This document shows, piece after piece, positions 45,145-53,504 of a stretch of DNA of 64,000 bases. The position numbers and the translations under genes are program-made. A model generated the notes under the pieces. That model saw only the letters and a list, made by a program, of their open reading frames with translations, did not search any database and was not told where the DNA came from. Position 1 is the first letter of the stretch; each line of letters begins with the position of its first letter. The stretch is from Actinotignum schaalii FB123-CNA-2 (lineage in GTDB: Bacteria; Actinomycetota; Actinomycetes; Actinomycetales; Actinomycetaceae): NCBI RefSeq assembly GCF_000411135.1, contig NZ_KE150262.1:904824-968823 (forward strand), in the 5' to 3' direction.

Positions 45145-45975
45145 CTAGCGCCGCACCGTCGAACGGCGCAGGGCCAGGAGCGCCAGTGCCGCGAAGACAA
45201 GCGTCCACACCACCACATTCCCGATTGTCCAGGCGAAGGATTCGGTGGGAAGGAGCTCTGGCATACCCGGCGTGGCGAAAGCACCGGTAATAATAACCTC
45301 CCCGTTCTGGGGCCAGTGGGCCAGCACGCCTGCCCCGTAGAAGGGCGTGTACCGGGCCATCTCCATCATTGCCCCGCTCAGCGGCATGAAAAGATTACCG
45401 AGGAAAGCGAGAAGCACCACCACGCCGGAGGCAATGGACACCGCGGTTTCACTGCGTAATGCCAGGGCTACGGCCAGACCGAAGAACGCGAAGGGAAATA
45501 CGCCTACCAGGCACAGTCCGGCGCTCGCGAGCCAGATTCCGGGGGTATCAAATTGCGCCGTGGTGAGAATACCGAGGAGGAAGGTCGCGCCGATGGGGAG
45601 GCAGGCGATGAGGAGGCTGACAATGATTTTGCCTGCCAGATAGTCCCCGCGGCGCATCCCGGTGAGGGCTAGGTGGCGGCCCCAGCCACTGTCATGTTCC
45701 ACGGCGGCGGCGCCCGCCATGGATGTCGCCGCGGTGGCCGCCCCGTAGAGGGCCAAGCTCACCATGACGTAGGCGGCGATGGTGCCGCCAGGAATGTGCT
45801 TATCGGTTCCCGGTGAGGCCACCCCGAAAACCGCGAAGATCACGAGGGGGAGGGCAATAAGGAAGATCAGGGAATCCACCATCCGCAAATTTCGCCAGAG
45901 CTCGTGGCGGATATAGGAGAAGAAAATACTGGTGCGGGAACGGGGTGTCGCCGGACTGGTTACGGGAGTGGTCAT
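45145..45975 (-). CDS. ABC-2 type exporter permease
   Basis: 276 residues from ATG 45975, overlapping the ATPase stop by 4 bases. Six hydrophobic segments give the usual ABC-2 permease fold, starting FFSYIRHELWRNLRMVDSLIFLIALPLVIFAVFG. A conserved WGRHLALTGMRRGDYLAGK loop lies between segments 2 and 3. Paired with the ATPase, it should export a lipid, peptide or drug. Linkage to a DesKR-like system is common for actinobacterial exporters responding to membrane-active compounds. Confidence 0.9.
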   Translation of the reverse strand: MTTPVTSPATPRSRTSIFFSYIRHELWRNLRMVDSLIFLIALPLVIFAVFGVASPGTDKHIPGGTIAAYVMVSLALYGAATAATSMAGAAAVEHDSGWGRHLALTGMRRGDYLAGKIIVSLLIACLPIGATFLLGILTTAQFDTPGIWLASAGLCLVGVFPFAFFGLAVALALRSETAVSIASGVVVLLAFLGNLFMPLSGAMMEMARYTPFYGAGVLAHWPQNGEVIITGAFATPGMPELLPTESFAWTIGNVVVWTLVFAALALLALRRSTVRR

Positions 45976-46949
45976 GAGCGGGCTCCTTCGGGTGCCGCAG
46001 TGGCGGGTGAATCGGTGTGCGGGGAGGCCGTGAGGGTGAAGAAAGCATCTTCGAGGCTGGCGGCAGAAATCTGAAGATGGGAGCCGAGACCTTCGTTGAG
46101 AATCACGGCGGCAAGCCGATCAGAATCCGCCACGGTGAAACGCACCAGGTCACCGTCTCGTTCGACCGTGTCAGCGCCTGCGCGCCGGGCTACTTCTTCC
46201 GGGGTGATACTCGCCTGCGGATTCCAGGTGACGGTGAGGTGGTGGCGTTGCTGGGCGGTGATAGTAGCAACGCTCCCGTCCGCTACGATGCGGCCGTTAT
46301 TCATGAGGATGACCCGCTCGGCCATATCTTGGGCTTCCTGGAGGTAATGGGTGGCGAAGATGATGGTGCGTCCGCGGGCGGCGTCGGCCCGAATGTGCTC
46401 CCAGAAGTCACGGCGCGCCGTGGCGTCCAGCCCCGCGGTGGGTTCATCGAGGATAAGTAGCTCCGGGTCTGATAGCAGCGCGGCACCGAAACGGATGCGC
46501 TGGATTTGGCCGCCGGAGCATTTGGCGATTTTCCGGGAGGCGAAGTCGCTCATGCCGGCGCGCTCAATGACATCAGCTACCGGCAGATGGAAGGGAAGGC
46601 AATCAGCGAGGAAATGGAGGGTTTCCGCGGCGGTGAGATCGCGTAGCATCCCGCCGGTCTGCAACATGGCGCCAATGTGCCCGGTGAGGGCCGGGGAGCC
46701 GGGATCCCGGCCGAGAACTTCAAGGGTGCCGCGGCTGGGTTTGGTAAAGCCGAGGACCATATCGAGGAGTGTGGTTTTCCCGGCTCCGTTGGGGCCGAGG
46801 AGTGCCACGATTTCCCCGGTAGTGATCGTGAGCGACAGATTATCCACGGCGCGCACTTGTCCGAAAGAACGGCTGAGGGAGCGGGCCGCAACAGCGGGGT
46901 GCGCGGTAGGGACCGGATGGGGCGGGTTGGCCCCGGGTATTGTGTTCAT
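45972..46949 (-). CDS. ABC exporter ATPase
   Basis: 325 residues from ATG 46949. Walker A is GPNGAGKTT, the signature reads CSGGQIQRI (Cys in place of Leu), and Walker B/D-loop is LLILDEPTAGLD. A C-terminal extension of about 80 residues after the ATPase core is typical of DrrA/YhaP-type exporters. It is the first gene of the four-gene run ATPase, permease, kinase, regulator. Its upstream region holds a CATGACA/TGTCATG palindrome. Confidence 0.93.
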   Translation of the reverse strand: MNTIPGANPPHPVPTAHPAVAARSLSRSFGQVRAVDNLSLTITTGEIVALLGPNGAGKTTLLDMVLGFTKPSRGTLEVLGRDPGSPALTGHIGAMLQTGGMLRDLTAAETLHFLADCLPFHLPVADVIERAGMSDFASRKIAKCSGGQIQRIRFGAALLSDPELLILDEPTAGLDATARRDFWEHIRADAARGRTIIFATHYLQEAQDMAERVILMNNGRIVADGSVATITAQQRHHLTVTWNPQASITPEEVARRAGADTVERDGDLVRFTVADSDRLAAVILNEGLGSHLQISAASLEDAFFTLTASPHTDSPATAAPEGARS

Positions 46950-47007
46950 GCCATCAGTGTAAAAATGGGCGGCGGGGCACCGGAACTGCCAAGAATCACC
47001 ACTTCTT

Positions 47008-47023
47008 CATGACAGATGTCATG
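47008..47023. promoter_or_regulatory. Likely response-regulator operator
   Basis: CATGACAGATGTCATG is a perfect 7-bp inverted repeat about a 2-base centre, 59 bases before the ATPase start. NarL/DesR-type regulators commonly bind TGAC-N-GTCA palindromes of this kind. It fits positive autoregulation of the ABC-kinase-regulator operon. Confidence 0.6.
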
Positions 47024-47141
47024 GATAAGTGGGCCTGGTCAGTCCGGCACCCCGCCGCCGGTACGCCGTGGCATCTAGGCGCGCGTTAGCGCCGGCGTGG
47101 TACTACTTCCGCATGTCTCCGACTACGGGCAAGAAGTACCT

Positions 47142-49196
47142 TTACCAAATACGCACGCGCTCTTCCGGGGCGAGGTAAAGGCCATCGCCTTCTTCCAAGC
47201 CGAAAGCCTGCGCGAAGGCGTCGATATTCTTGACCGTGCCATTGCAGCGGAATTCGGACGGGGAGTGCGGGTCGATGGCAATGAGCTGGCGGGCCCATTC
47301 GTCGCGGTTCTTCCCCTGCCAGATCTTGGCGAAGGACAGGAAGACGCGTTGCGCGCCGGTGTAGCCGTCAATCACCGGAGCGCTGTCCAGGGTGAGGCCC
47401 TCGCGTTCCAGGTGGATCTCATATGCCTTGAGTGCGATGGACAGGCCGCCCAAATCCCCGATGTTTTCACCCTGGGTGAGTTCACCATTAACGTGGAAAG
47501 CTTCGTCACCGTTCAACTGGGCCGGAATATAGGAATTGAATTGCGCGATAAGAGCCGCGGTGCGCTTCTCAAATTCCGCGCGGTCCTCATCAGTCCACCA
47601 GTTGTTGAGGGAGCCGTCCGCATCAAACTTGGAACCCTGGTCATCGAAACCGTGCCCGATTTCGTGGCCGATAACCGCGCCAATACCCCCGTAATTGAAG
47701 GCCGCATCGCGATCCTGCTCAAAGAAAGGCCATTGCAAAATAGCCGCCGGGAATACGATCTCATTCCACTGCGGGTTGTAGTAGGCGTTGACCGTTTGCG
47801 GATTCATATGCCATTCGCTGCGGTCAACTTCCTTGCCGAGCTTCGCGATGTTTTCCTCCACCCCAAATTCGCAGGCCGCACGAATATTGGCCAGCAGATC
47901 CGTACCGATCTGCATGGAGGAATAATCCTTCCACTTTTCGGGGTAGCCGATCTTCGGGGCGAAAGTATCCAGCTTGGCCAGGGCGCGCTCCTTGGTGGCA
48001 TCGCTCATCCAGTCAAGATCCCGGATGGAAAGGCGATAAGCATCCAAGAGATCCGCCACCAGTTGATCCATGGTGGCTTTGTGTTCGGGCGGGAAATAGG
48101 AGGCCACGTAGAGTTGCCCCACCGCTTCACCGAGCACACCATTGACCAGCTGCACCGCACGCTTCCAGCGGTCCCGCTGCTGGGTGGTACCGGCGAGCAC
48201 CTTGCCGTAGAAATCGAAATTCTTTGCGTCGATCACTTCGGGAAGGTAGGAAGCACGCGCGAGCAGAATGCGCCAGCGGGTGTATTCCTGCAAGGTTTCC
48301 AGCGGGGTTTCTTCCCACAGCTGCGCGGCGGCCTGCAGGGCCTGCGGGGTGGTCACAATAATGGTGCCGAGCTGATCGGGGTCATAACCAATAGCGCGCA
48401 GCGCGGTAGCCCAGGGGAATTGCGGGGCCGAGGCCACGAAATCCGCGAAGGACATTGGATTATTGACCTTATCCATATCCCGGGCATCCGTGCGGCTCAT
48501 ATGCGCGGCGGCGAGTTTCGTTTCCACATCGATGACGCGCCCGGCGGCGGCCGTAATAGCAGCGCTGGGTTCGGTGGCTTTCTCAGCAAAAGCGAGCTGG
48601 GCCAGTTGCGGCACGAAATCCCGGTAAGCGCTCAAGACCGGAGCGAATTGCGCTTCGCGGTAATAGGCTTCATCCGGTAAGCCCAGGCCGGACTGCCCGA
48701 TAGAAAACTCGTTCACATTGGGATTGGCCAGGCTGGGGGAGACATCTACCCCGAAGAAACTATCCACCCCGGTGCGCATGAGCGCACCGATCACGCGCGC
48801 CAGATCTTCCTTTGTTTTCGCACTAGCCACCGGATCAAGATCAGCGGCGAGGGGAGCGATGCCCTTCTCATTAATCGCAGTGGTATCAACGAAAGAACGG
48901 TAGAGGGCCACCACCTTCGCCAGCGATTCCGCCGGAACGCCCGGTGCGGAATTCGCGGCCGTTTCCGAACTGGCCGCGCCCGCCGCATCTGCCGCATCCG
49001 CGGCCTTTTCAATGAGCTCACGTACGTGGAGTTCAGCCTCATCACGCAGATCGATAAAGGAACCCACCGACACCTGATCGGCCGGAATTTCCTTCTCACG
49101 CAACCAGGTGCCATTGACGGCACGGAAAAGATCATCCTGGGGGCGCACCGAAGTATCAGCACCCGAAAGCACAGCATGTAAAGCAGTATCAGTCAT
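47142..49196 (-). CDS. pepO: M13-family zinc metallopeptidase (PepO/neprilysin-like)
   Basis: 684 residues from ATG 49196. The zinc motif is GHEIGHGFDDQG, the third ligand Glu lies in ENIGDLGG, and the substrate-binding block is VNAYYNPQWNEIVFPAAIL. The end, EERVRIW, replaces the eukaryotic C-x-x-W terminus, as usual in bacteria. There is no signal peptide, so it is a cytoplasmic oligopeptidase acting on medium-length peptides. Spacing shows no operon partner; rpiB diverges 106 bases away. Confidence 0.95.
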   Translation of the reverse strand: MTDTALHAVLSGADTSVRPQDDLFRAVNGTWLREKEIPADQVSVGSFIDLRDEAELHVRELIEKAADAADAAGAASSETAANSAPGVPAESLAKVVALYRSFVDTTAINEKGIAPLAADLDPVASAKTKEDLARVIGALMRTGVDSFFGVDVSPSLANPNVNEFSIGQSGLGLPDEAYYREAQFAPVLSAYRDFVPQLAQLAFAEKATEPSAAITAAAGRVIDVETKLAAAHMSRTDARDMDKVNNPMSFADFVASAPQFPWATALRAIGYDPDQLGTIIVTTPQALQAAAQLWEETPLETLQEYTRWRILLARASYLPEVIDAKNFDFYGKVLAGTTQQRDRWKRAVQLVNGVLGEAVGQLYVASYFPPEHKATMDQLVADLLDAYRLSIRDLDWMSDATKERALAKLDTFAPKIGYPEKWKDYSSMQIGTDLLANIRAACEFGVEENIAKLGKEVDRSEWHMNPQTVNAYYNPQWNEIVFPAAILQWPFFEQDRDAAFNYGGIGAVIGHEIGHGFDDQGSKFDADGSLNNWWTDEDRAEFEKRTAALIAQFNSYIPAQLNGDEAFHVNGELTQGENIGDLGGLSIALKAYEIHLEREGLTLDSAPVIDGYTGAQRVFLSFAKIWQGKNRDEWARQLIAIDPHSPSEFRCNGTVKNIDAFAQAFGLEEGDGLYLAPEERVRIW

Positions 49197-49301
49197 GTGT
49201 CCAGGGTAGTGGACGCCTACGACACTTTAAATAGCGCATCGCCACCGGCGCACCACCCCGAAGTAAAAGTGACAAGCGGCACAATAGGATAGGATGGCTG
49301 C

Positions 49302-49748
49302 ATGCGAGTACATATTGGAACAGATCATGCCGGTTTCGAGCTCAAGGAATTCCTGGTGGAGAAGCTCGAAGAGAGTGGCTACGAAGTGGTGGACCACGGC
49401 GCCAAAACCTATGACGCGCTCGATGATTACCCCGCCCCGTGTATTGCCTGCGGGCAGGGCGTTGTAGACGACGCCGGGTCGCTGGGCATCGTGCTGGGCG
49501 GCTCCGGAAACGGCGAGCAGATTTCGGCGAATAAGGTGCGCGGGGTGCGTGCCATCCTCGCCTGGAATGAGGATACGGCCAAGCTCGGGCGCGAACACAA
49601 TAACGCCAACGTCATTTCTATCGGCGCGCGCCAGCACACCCCGGAAGAAGCCTGGAACCTGGTCAAGCTTTTCTTGGAGACGCCCTTCAGTGAAGATGAG
49701 CGCCACCAGCGCCGCATCGACCAGATCGCGCGGTACGAAGGCGCCTAA
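49302..49748 (+). CDS. rpiB: Ribose-5-phosphate isomerase B
   Basis: 148 residues from ATG 49302. It interconverts ribose 5-phosphate and ribulose 5-phosphate in the pentose phosphate pathway. The motifs are VHIGTDHAGFELK, DYPAPCIACG and GGSGNGEQISANKV. The proton-transfer position has Ser rather than Cys, as in the mycobacterial enzymes that use a glutamate instead. HNNANVISIGAR closes the fold. Convergent with cysE, 7 bases apart. Confidence 0.93.
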   Translation: MRVHIGTDHAGFELKEFLVEKLEESGYEVVDHGAKTYDALDDYPAPCIACGQGVVDDAGSLGIVLGGSGNGEQISANKVRGVRAILAWNEDTAKLGREHNNANVISIGARQHTPEEAWNLVKLFLETPFSEDERHQRRIDQIARYEGA

Positions 49749-49755
49749 AAAGACC

Positions 49756-50328
49756 CTAAATATATATTGCCGGGTCAATGAGTGGTTCGTGATGGACCGG
49801 GGTGCGTACTCGCGCGGGGATTCCCACCGCGGTCGCTTCCGCCGGCACATCATGAACGACGACGGCGTTCGCGCCCACCTGGGAACCGTCCCCAATGTGG
49901 ACAGGGCCTAGTATTTTCGCGCCTGCCCCCACCATGACGCCATTTCCCAAGGTGGGATGGCGTTTGACCGGTTCGGCTGATGACCCACCCAGGGTCACCC
50001 CGTGGTAGATCATGCAATCATCGCCGATCTCCGCGGTTTCCCCGATGACCACACCCATGCCGTGGTCAATGAAGAAACGGCGGCCAATGTGGGCACCGGG
50101 GTGGATTTCCACCCCGGTGAGCAACCGGGTGGCTTGGGAGAGGAGACGTGCTGGCAGCCTGAGTCGCGGCGTTGCCTCCCACATCGCGTGCGCCACCCGG
50201 TGCCCCCATACGGCATGCACGCCGGAGTAAGCCAGTACCACTTCCAAGCGGGAACGCGCCGCCGGATCGTGCCGGCGCGCTGTATCAATATCTTCCCGCA
50301 TCATCCGGAGTGCTCGAGATAAACCCAT
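49756..50328 (-). CDS. cysE: Serine O-acetyltransferase
   Basis: 190 residues from ATG 50328. It acetylates L-serine with acetyl-CoA, making the substrate of cysteine synthase, encoded just upstream. A short helical N-terminus is followed by left-handed beta-helix hexapeptide repeats ([22 protein letters not shown] as the first turns), then HGVTLGGS and a C-terminal tail. The length matches the short form. Coupling with cysK (84-base gap) suggests a cysteine operon. The gap holds a copy of the intergenic motif. Confidence 0.95.
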   Translation of the reverse strand: MGLSRALRMMREDIDTARRHDPAARSRLEVVLAYSGVHAVWGHRVAHAMWEATPRLRLPARLLSQATRLLTGVEIHPGAHIGRRFFIDHGMGVVIGETAEIGDDCMIYHGVTLGGSSAEPVKRHPTLGNGVMVGAGAKILGPVHIGDGSQVGANAVVVHDVPAEATAVGIPARVRTPVHHEPLIDPAIYI

Positions 50329-50388
50329 AGGCTCTACTCTAGCCGGCCGTCCGCGCCGTGGGCTGATGTTCCCGTGCCACGTTGGCCT

Positions 50389-50401
50389 GCGCCGTCGTAC
50401 C
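50389..50401 (+). repeat. Intergenic motif copy GCGCCGTCGTACC
   Basis: A single-GTC copy of the recurring motif in the cysK-cysE gap, sharing GCGCC and GTACC ends with the copy at 26866. Confidence 0.45.
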
Positions 50402-50412
50402 GGTACCTACCA

Positions 50413-51345
50413 CTAGTCGCGGTAGGGATCGAAAAGGGGAGTGGAAGCGTAGCGCTCACCGAAATCGGGGATGATCACGACGATGCGCTTGCCGGCGGCT
50501 TCCTCGCGCCCGGCGACCTCGAGGGCGGCGTGGAGCGCGGCGCCTCCGGAAATACCCAGCAGCAGGCCTTCCGAGGTAGCAGCGGCGCGGGCCACCTCAA
50601 GAGCCTTCGCGGTGGGAACCGGGATGACTTCGTTGTAAAGCTCCGTATCGAGCACCTCGGGCACGAAATTCGCTCCGATACCCTGGATGCCGTGCGAACC
50701 GGCCCGCCCCTCGGAAAGCAGCGGTGATTCGGCGGGCTCCACCGCGATAATTTTCACGTCCGGATTGTGACGGCGCAGCGCGTGCCCCGCCCCGGTAATG
50801 GTGCCCCCGGTGCCGATACCGGCAACAAAGTAATCCACCTTGCCTTCGGTATCCGCCCAGATTTCCTCACCCGTGGTCTTTTCGTGAATGGCAGGGTTGG
50901 CGATGTTCGTGAACTGGCTGGCCAGAATTGCGTTCTCGGTAGTTGCCACGATTTCTTCGGCGCGTGCCACCGCCCCGCGCATGCCTTCCTTCGGATCGGT
51001 CAGCTCCAAGCGAGCCCCGAAAGCACGCAGCAGCATGCGCCGTTCCACCGACATGGAAGCTGGCATCGTCAAAATAACCTTGTAACCGCGCGCGGCACCC
51101 ACCCAGGCCAGGCCGATCCCGGTATTGCCGGACGTGCCCTCCACAATGGTGCCGCCGGGGCGCAATGCGCCGGACTTTTCCGCGGCGTCGATAATGGCAA
51201 CCGCCACCCGGTCTTTTACCGAATTCGCGGGATTGTAAAACTCAAGCTTGGCGAGGACTTCCGCGGAGCTGCCCTCCGCGAGCTTGTTGATACGGACGAG
51301 GGGCGTGTGCCCCACAAGTTCAGTAGCGTCATTGAAAATGGTCAT
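50413..51345 (-). CDS. cysK: Cysteine synthase (O-acetylserine sulfhydrylase)
   Basis: 310 residues from ATG 51345 (GAGGAGGAAAAT upstream). It is a PLP enzyme making cysteine from O-acetylserine and sulfide. The cofactor Lys lies in NPANSVKDR, the phosphate-binding loop is GTGGTITG, and the substrate loop is EGTSGNTG. The C-terminal SGGAAL block is normal. It is transcribed toward cysE, forming the terminal cysteine pathway. Confidence 0.95.
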   Translation of the reverse strand: MTIFNDATELVGHTPLVRINKLAEGSSAEVLAKLEFYNPANSVKDRVAVAIIDAAEKSGALRPGGTIVEGTSGNTGIGLAWVGAARGYKVILTMPASMSVERRMLLRAFGARLELTDPKEGMRGAVARAEEIVATTENAILASQFTNIANPAIHEKTTGEEIWADTEGKVDYFVAGIGTGGTITGAGHALRRHNPDVKIIAVEPAESPLLSEGRAGSHGIQGIGANFVPEVLDTELYNEVIPVPTAKALEVARAAATSEGLLLGISGGAALHAALEVAGREEAAGKRIVVIIPDFGERYASTPLFDPYRD

Positions 51346-51471
51346 ATTTTCCTCCTCGGGTACGCTAACGCCGCTGCGAGCTATCTTGTTCCCGCTGCTC
51401 CATAGTATTTTCTGGAGCGCAAGCGGATACGCGTGGCCCGAGATGTGGATAGACCTGGGCAGATACCCCGG

Positions 51472-52125
51472 CTAATCGCGGGAAGTGGTAGCCGATTCCC
51501 GCGCGCGGCGCTCGGCCTCCGCAGCGAAAGCCGGAATGAGGAAATCGAGTTTGGTATCGAGGTTGGCCCGGTCGCGCCATTTCAGGCGGGAGAACAATAC
51601 GATATTTCCGCGGGTGGGCTGGGCAATATCGGCATCATCTTTGACGTTATTAAACGAAGCGGCCGCCGCGTGGGTGGCCATAATGATATTGGTTACGGTG
51701 TCCACCGCGAGCAACCCAATTTCGACATCCCAGCCCGCGATATCTTCGAGCGCATTAATGAGGGCGTTGAGGTGCGGGGCGATAAAGCGTGAAGTGGCGG
51801 AAAACTGCACGAAAAGCAGATCTAGCCCCGGATGGGTATCCATGAGCTTCCACACTTTATTCGCATAATCACGCAGCAAGGCATCTGCGCTATCCCCTTC
51901 CGGTGCGGGATATTCGCTCGAGACGCGCGCCAGGCATGCTTCCATGAGGTCTTCGCGGCTTTTGAAAAGACGGTAGAGAGCTGAAGTTGCTACGCCGAGT
52001 TTCTCGGCGACCTGGCCGAGTGTGAACCGATCCAAACCGATATCGAAGACTGCGTCGATTGCATCATCGGCAGTGAAAGTCGGTTTGGGTCCGGTTTTCT
52101 TGTGCGTCCGCAAGGGGCTTCTCAT
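51472..52125 (-). CDS. TetR-family regulator
   Basis: 217 residues from ATG 52125; a start 14 codons earlier lies in the operator-like region. The DNA-binding helices are FTLGQVAEKLGVATSALYRLFKSREDLMEA (about residues 35-65). The C-terminal domain resembles TetR_C. An imperfect TGTGTCG/CGGCACA palindrome just upstream suggests autoregulation. No obvious adjacent target gene is seen on the divergent side, where the YigZ-type gene ends. Confidence 0.87.
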   Translation of the reverse strand: MRSPLRTHKKTGPKPTFTADDAIDAVFDIGLDRFTLGQVAEKLGVATSALYRLFKSREDLMEACLARVSSEYPAPEGDSADALLRDYANKVWKLMDTHPGLDLLFVQFSATSRFIAPHLNALINALEDIAGWDVEIGLLAVDTVTNIIMATHAAAASFNNVKDDADIAQPTRGNIVLFSRLKWRDRANLDTKLDFLIPAFAAEAERRARESATTSRD

Positions 52126-52151
52126 GGCATCACCGCATTCAGTGGTTGACG

Positions 52152-52168
52152 TGTGTCGATACGGCACA
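52152..52168. promoter_or_regulatory. Operator-like palindrome before the TetR gene
   Basis: TGTGTCG and CGGCACA flank ATA, pairing at 6 of 7 positions, 27 bases before the TetR start. It is probably an autoregulatory site. Confidence 0.4.
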
Positions 52169-52194
52169 GCACGATGCGGCCGTTTTTGTTTATT

Positions 52195-52860
52195 TTAACT
52201 CTTTAGAGGAGTCGCGTCATGTTTATCCAGGTAGGGGACCTCGATAATTGCGTCATCAATTTGTACGACGCCGACATTCCCCGCGGACAACTCTGCCATC
52301 ATAGCGGCCAGGGCTGTTCCGCGCTCAGTAGATATGCGCAGTTCAACACCGTGGTCGTGGTACTCCACTTCGGGGTTGAAACCGGCGCTCGAGAAAGCCG
52401 CAACATATTTGCCGGCATCGGAATGGGGGAGGGCGGCCTGGTAACGGGGCACAATGCGCCGTTCCACCAGTTGGGCCTGGCCGAGAGCTTGGGTGACAGA
52501 ATCCGAATACGCCCGCACCAGTCCTCCTGTTCCCAGCAGCGTTCCACCAAAATATCGAGTGACTACGGCAACGACGTCGGTAATCCCTGCGCCGAGGAGG
52601 GTGTCGAGCATGGGGCGTCCGGCGGTGCCGGAGGGTTCACCATCATCAGAAGAACGGTGTATCGGAGCACTGCTGGGGATAGACACCACGTAGGCGCTGC
52701 AATGGTGGCGGGCGTCGGGGAAACGCCGCTTTTCGCCGTCAATCACGGCGCGCGCCTCCGCCTCGGTGGAAACCCGCGCCAGCACCGTAATAAAACGAGA
52801 ACGCTTGATCTCAAGTTCGGTTTCGTAGCGAGCCCCGGCCTCTAAAAGCACATCCGACAT
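52195..52860 (-). CDS. YigZ/IMPACT-family protein
   Basis: 221 residues from ATG 52860. The IMPACT N-terminal domain has IKRSRFITVLARV and the hallmark SSDDGEPSGTAGRPML. The C-terminal domain (DUF1949-like) follows VTRYFGGTLLGTGGLVRAY. The family is conserved and binds nucleic acids or ribosomes in some studies, but its bacterial function is not settled. The length is normal. Confidence 0.92.
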   Translation of the reverse strand: MSDVLLEAGARYETELEIKRSRFITVLARVSTEAEARAVIDGEKRRFPDARHHCSAYVVSIPSSAPIHRSSDDGEPSGTAGRPMLDTLLGAGITDVVAVVTRYFGGTLLGTGGLVRAYSDSVTQALGQAQLVERRIVPRYQAALPHSDAGKYVAAFSSAGFNPEVEYHDHGVELRISTERGTALAAMMAELSAGNVGVVQIDDAIIEVPYLDKHDATPLKS

Positions 52861-53165
52861 ATCGGTATTCTCTCATCACCGGTGCCTATACGGGGCGCGA
52901 GGGGCCGTTCCTGGGGTGCGCGCCCCGCGGTGCGGCACCGTGCCCGCCATCCTCGCCGTGACGCACCGTGCCCGGCGTGCCACCCCGTGCCGTCCATGGT
53001 GACGGTGATGCTTGATATCTCACACGTGCGGTCTGGCGCGGCGAGGAGATGATGAGGTAGACTCATTCGCTGTGTGTTATTGAAGCGTCCCCAGTGATGC
53101 TGATATACACGAAGATTCGTAGCGGCTGCGCAGGGCGGCCCGGAAAGTAGAGAGGAGCGGTTGAC
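52861..53165. other. 305-bp gap before rpmF with a 12-base direct repeat
   Basis: I see no gene. GCACCGTGCCCG occurs at 52935-52946 and 52963-52974, 28 bases apart, with looser copies after them. The rpmF promoter should lie in the last 150 bases, but I cannot place -35 and -10 boxes with confidence. The DUF177 gene often found before rpmF is absent. Confidence 0.4.
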
Positions 53166-53330
53166 ATGGCAGTACCTAAGCGCAAGATGTCCCGCAGCAA
53201 CACCCGCTCTCGTCGCTCCCAGTGGAAGGCCGAGCTCACTGAGCTCCAGACCGTCCGCGTGCGGGGCCGCGAAGTGCGCATCCCGCGCAAGCTGGCCAAG
53301 GCTTACAAGAAGGGGCTGCTCTCGGACTAA
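53166..53330 (+). CDS. rpmF: 50S ribosomal protein L32
   Basis: 54 residues from ATG 53166 (AGAGGAG 7-13 bases upstream), ending TAA 53328-53330. The sequence starts [20 protein letters not shown], unmistakable for bL32. No cysteines are present, so this is the zinc-free form. It is a structural component of the large ribosomal subunit. A strong terminator follows, so it is a single-gene transcript. Confidence 0.95.
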   Translation: MAVPKRKMSRSNTRSRRSQWKAELTELQTVRVRGREVRIPRKLAKAYKKGLLSD

Positions 53331-53353
53331 GTCCGTGGGAAACTCAAGCTTGC

Positions 53354-53389
53354 ATACCCTCGTGAGGTTACCTCACGAGGGTATTTTTG
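53354..53389 (+). terminator. Rho-independent terminator after rpmF
   Basis: ATACCCTCGTGAGG and its exact complement form a 14-bp stem with a TTA loop, followed by a run of T. It is the clearest intrinsic terminator in the window. Confidence 0.92.
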
Positions 53390-53504
53390 TGTTGTAGTGC
53401 CGCCACGGGGCCACGGGACAACTCCAAGTCTGACTGCTGGCGTGCTGCCGGCAGGAGAGCGGCTGTTTTCCTAAAATGGAAGAGACACCGACGAAAGGGG
53501 CCCC

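Noticed and set aside
47097-48680. 527-codon open frame on the plus strand over the M13 peptidase
   Set aside because: The reverse-strand peptidase has all catalytic motifs. The antisense frame has none of any family.
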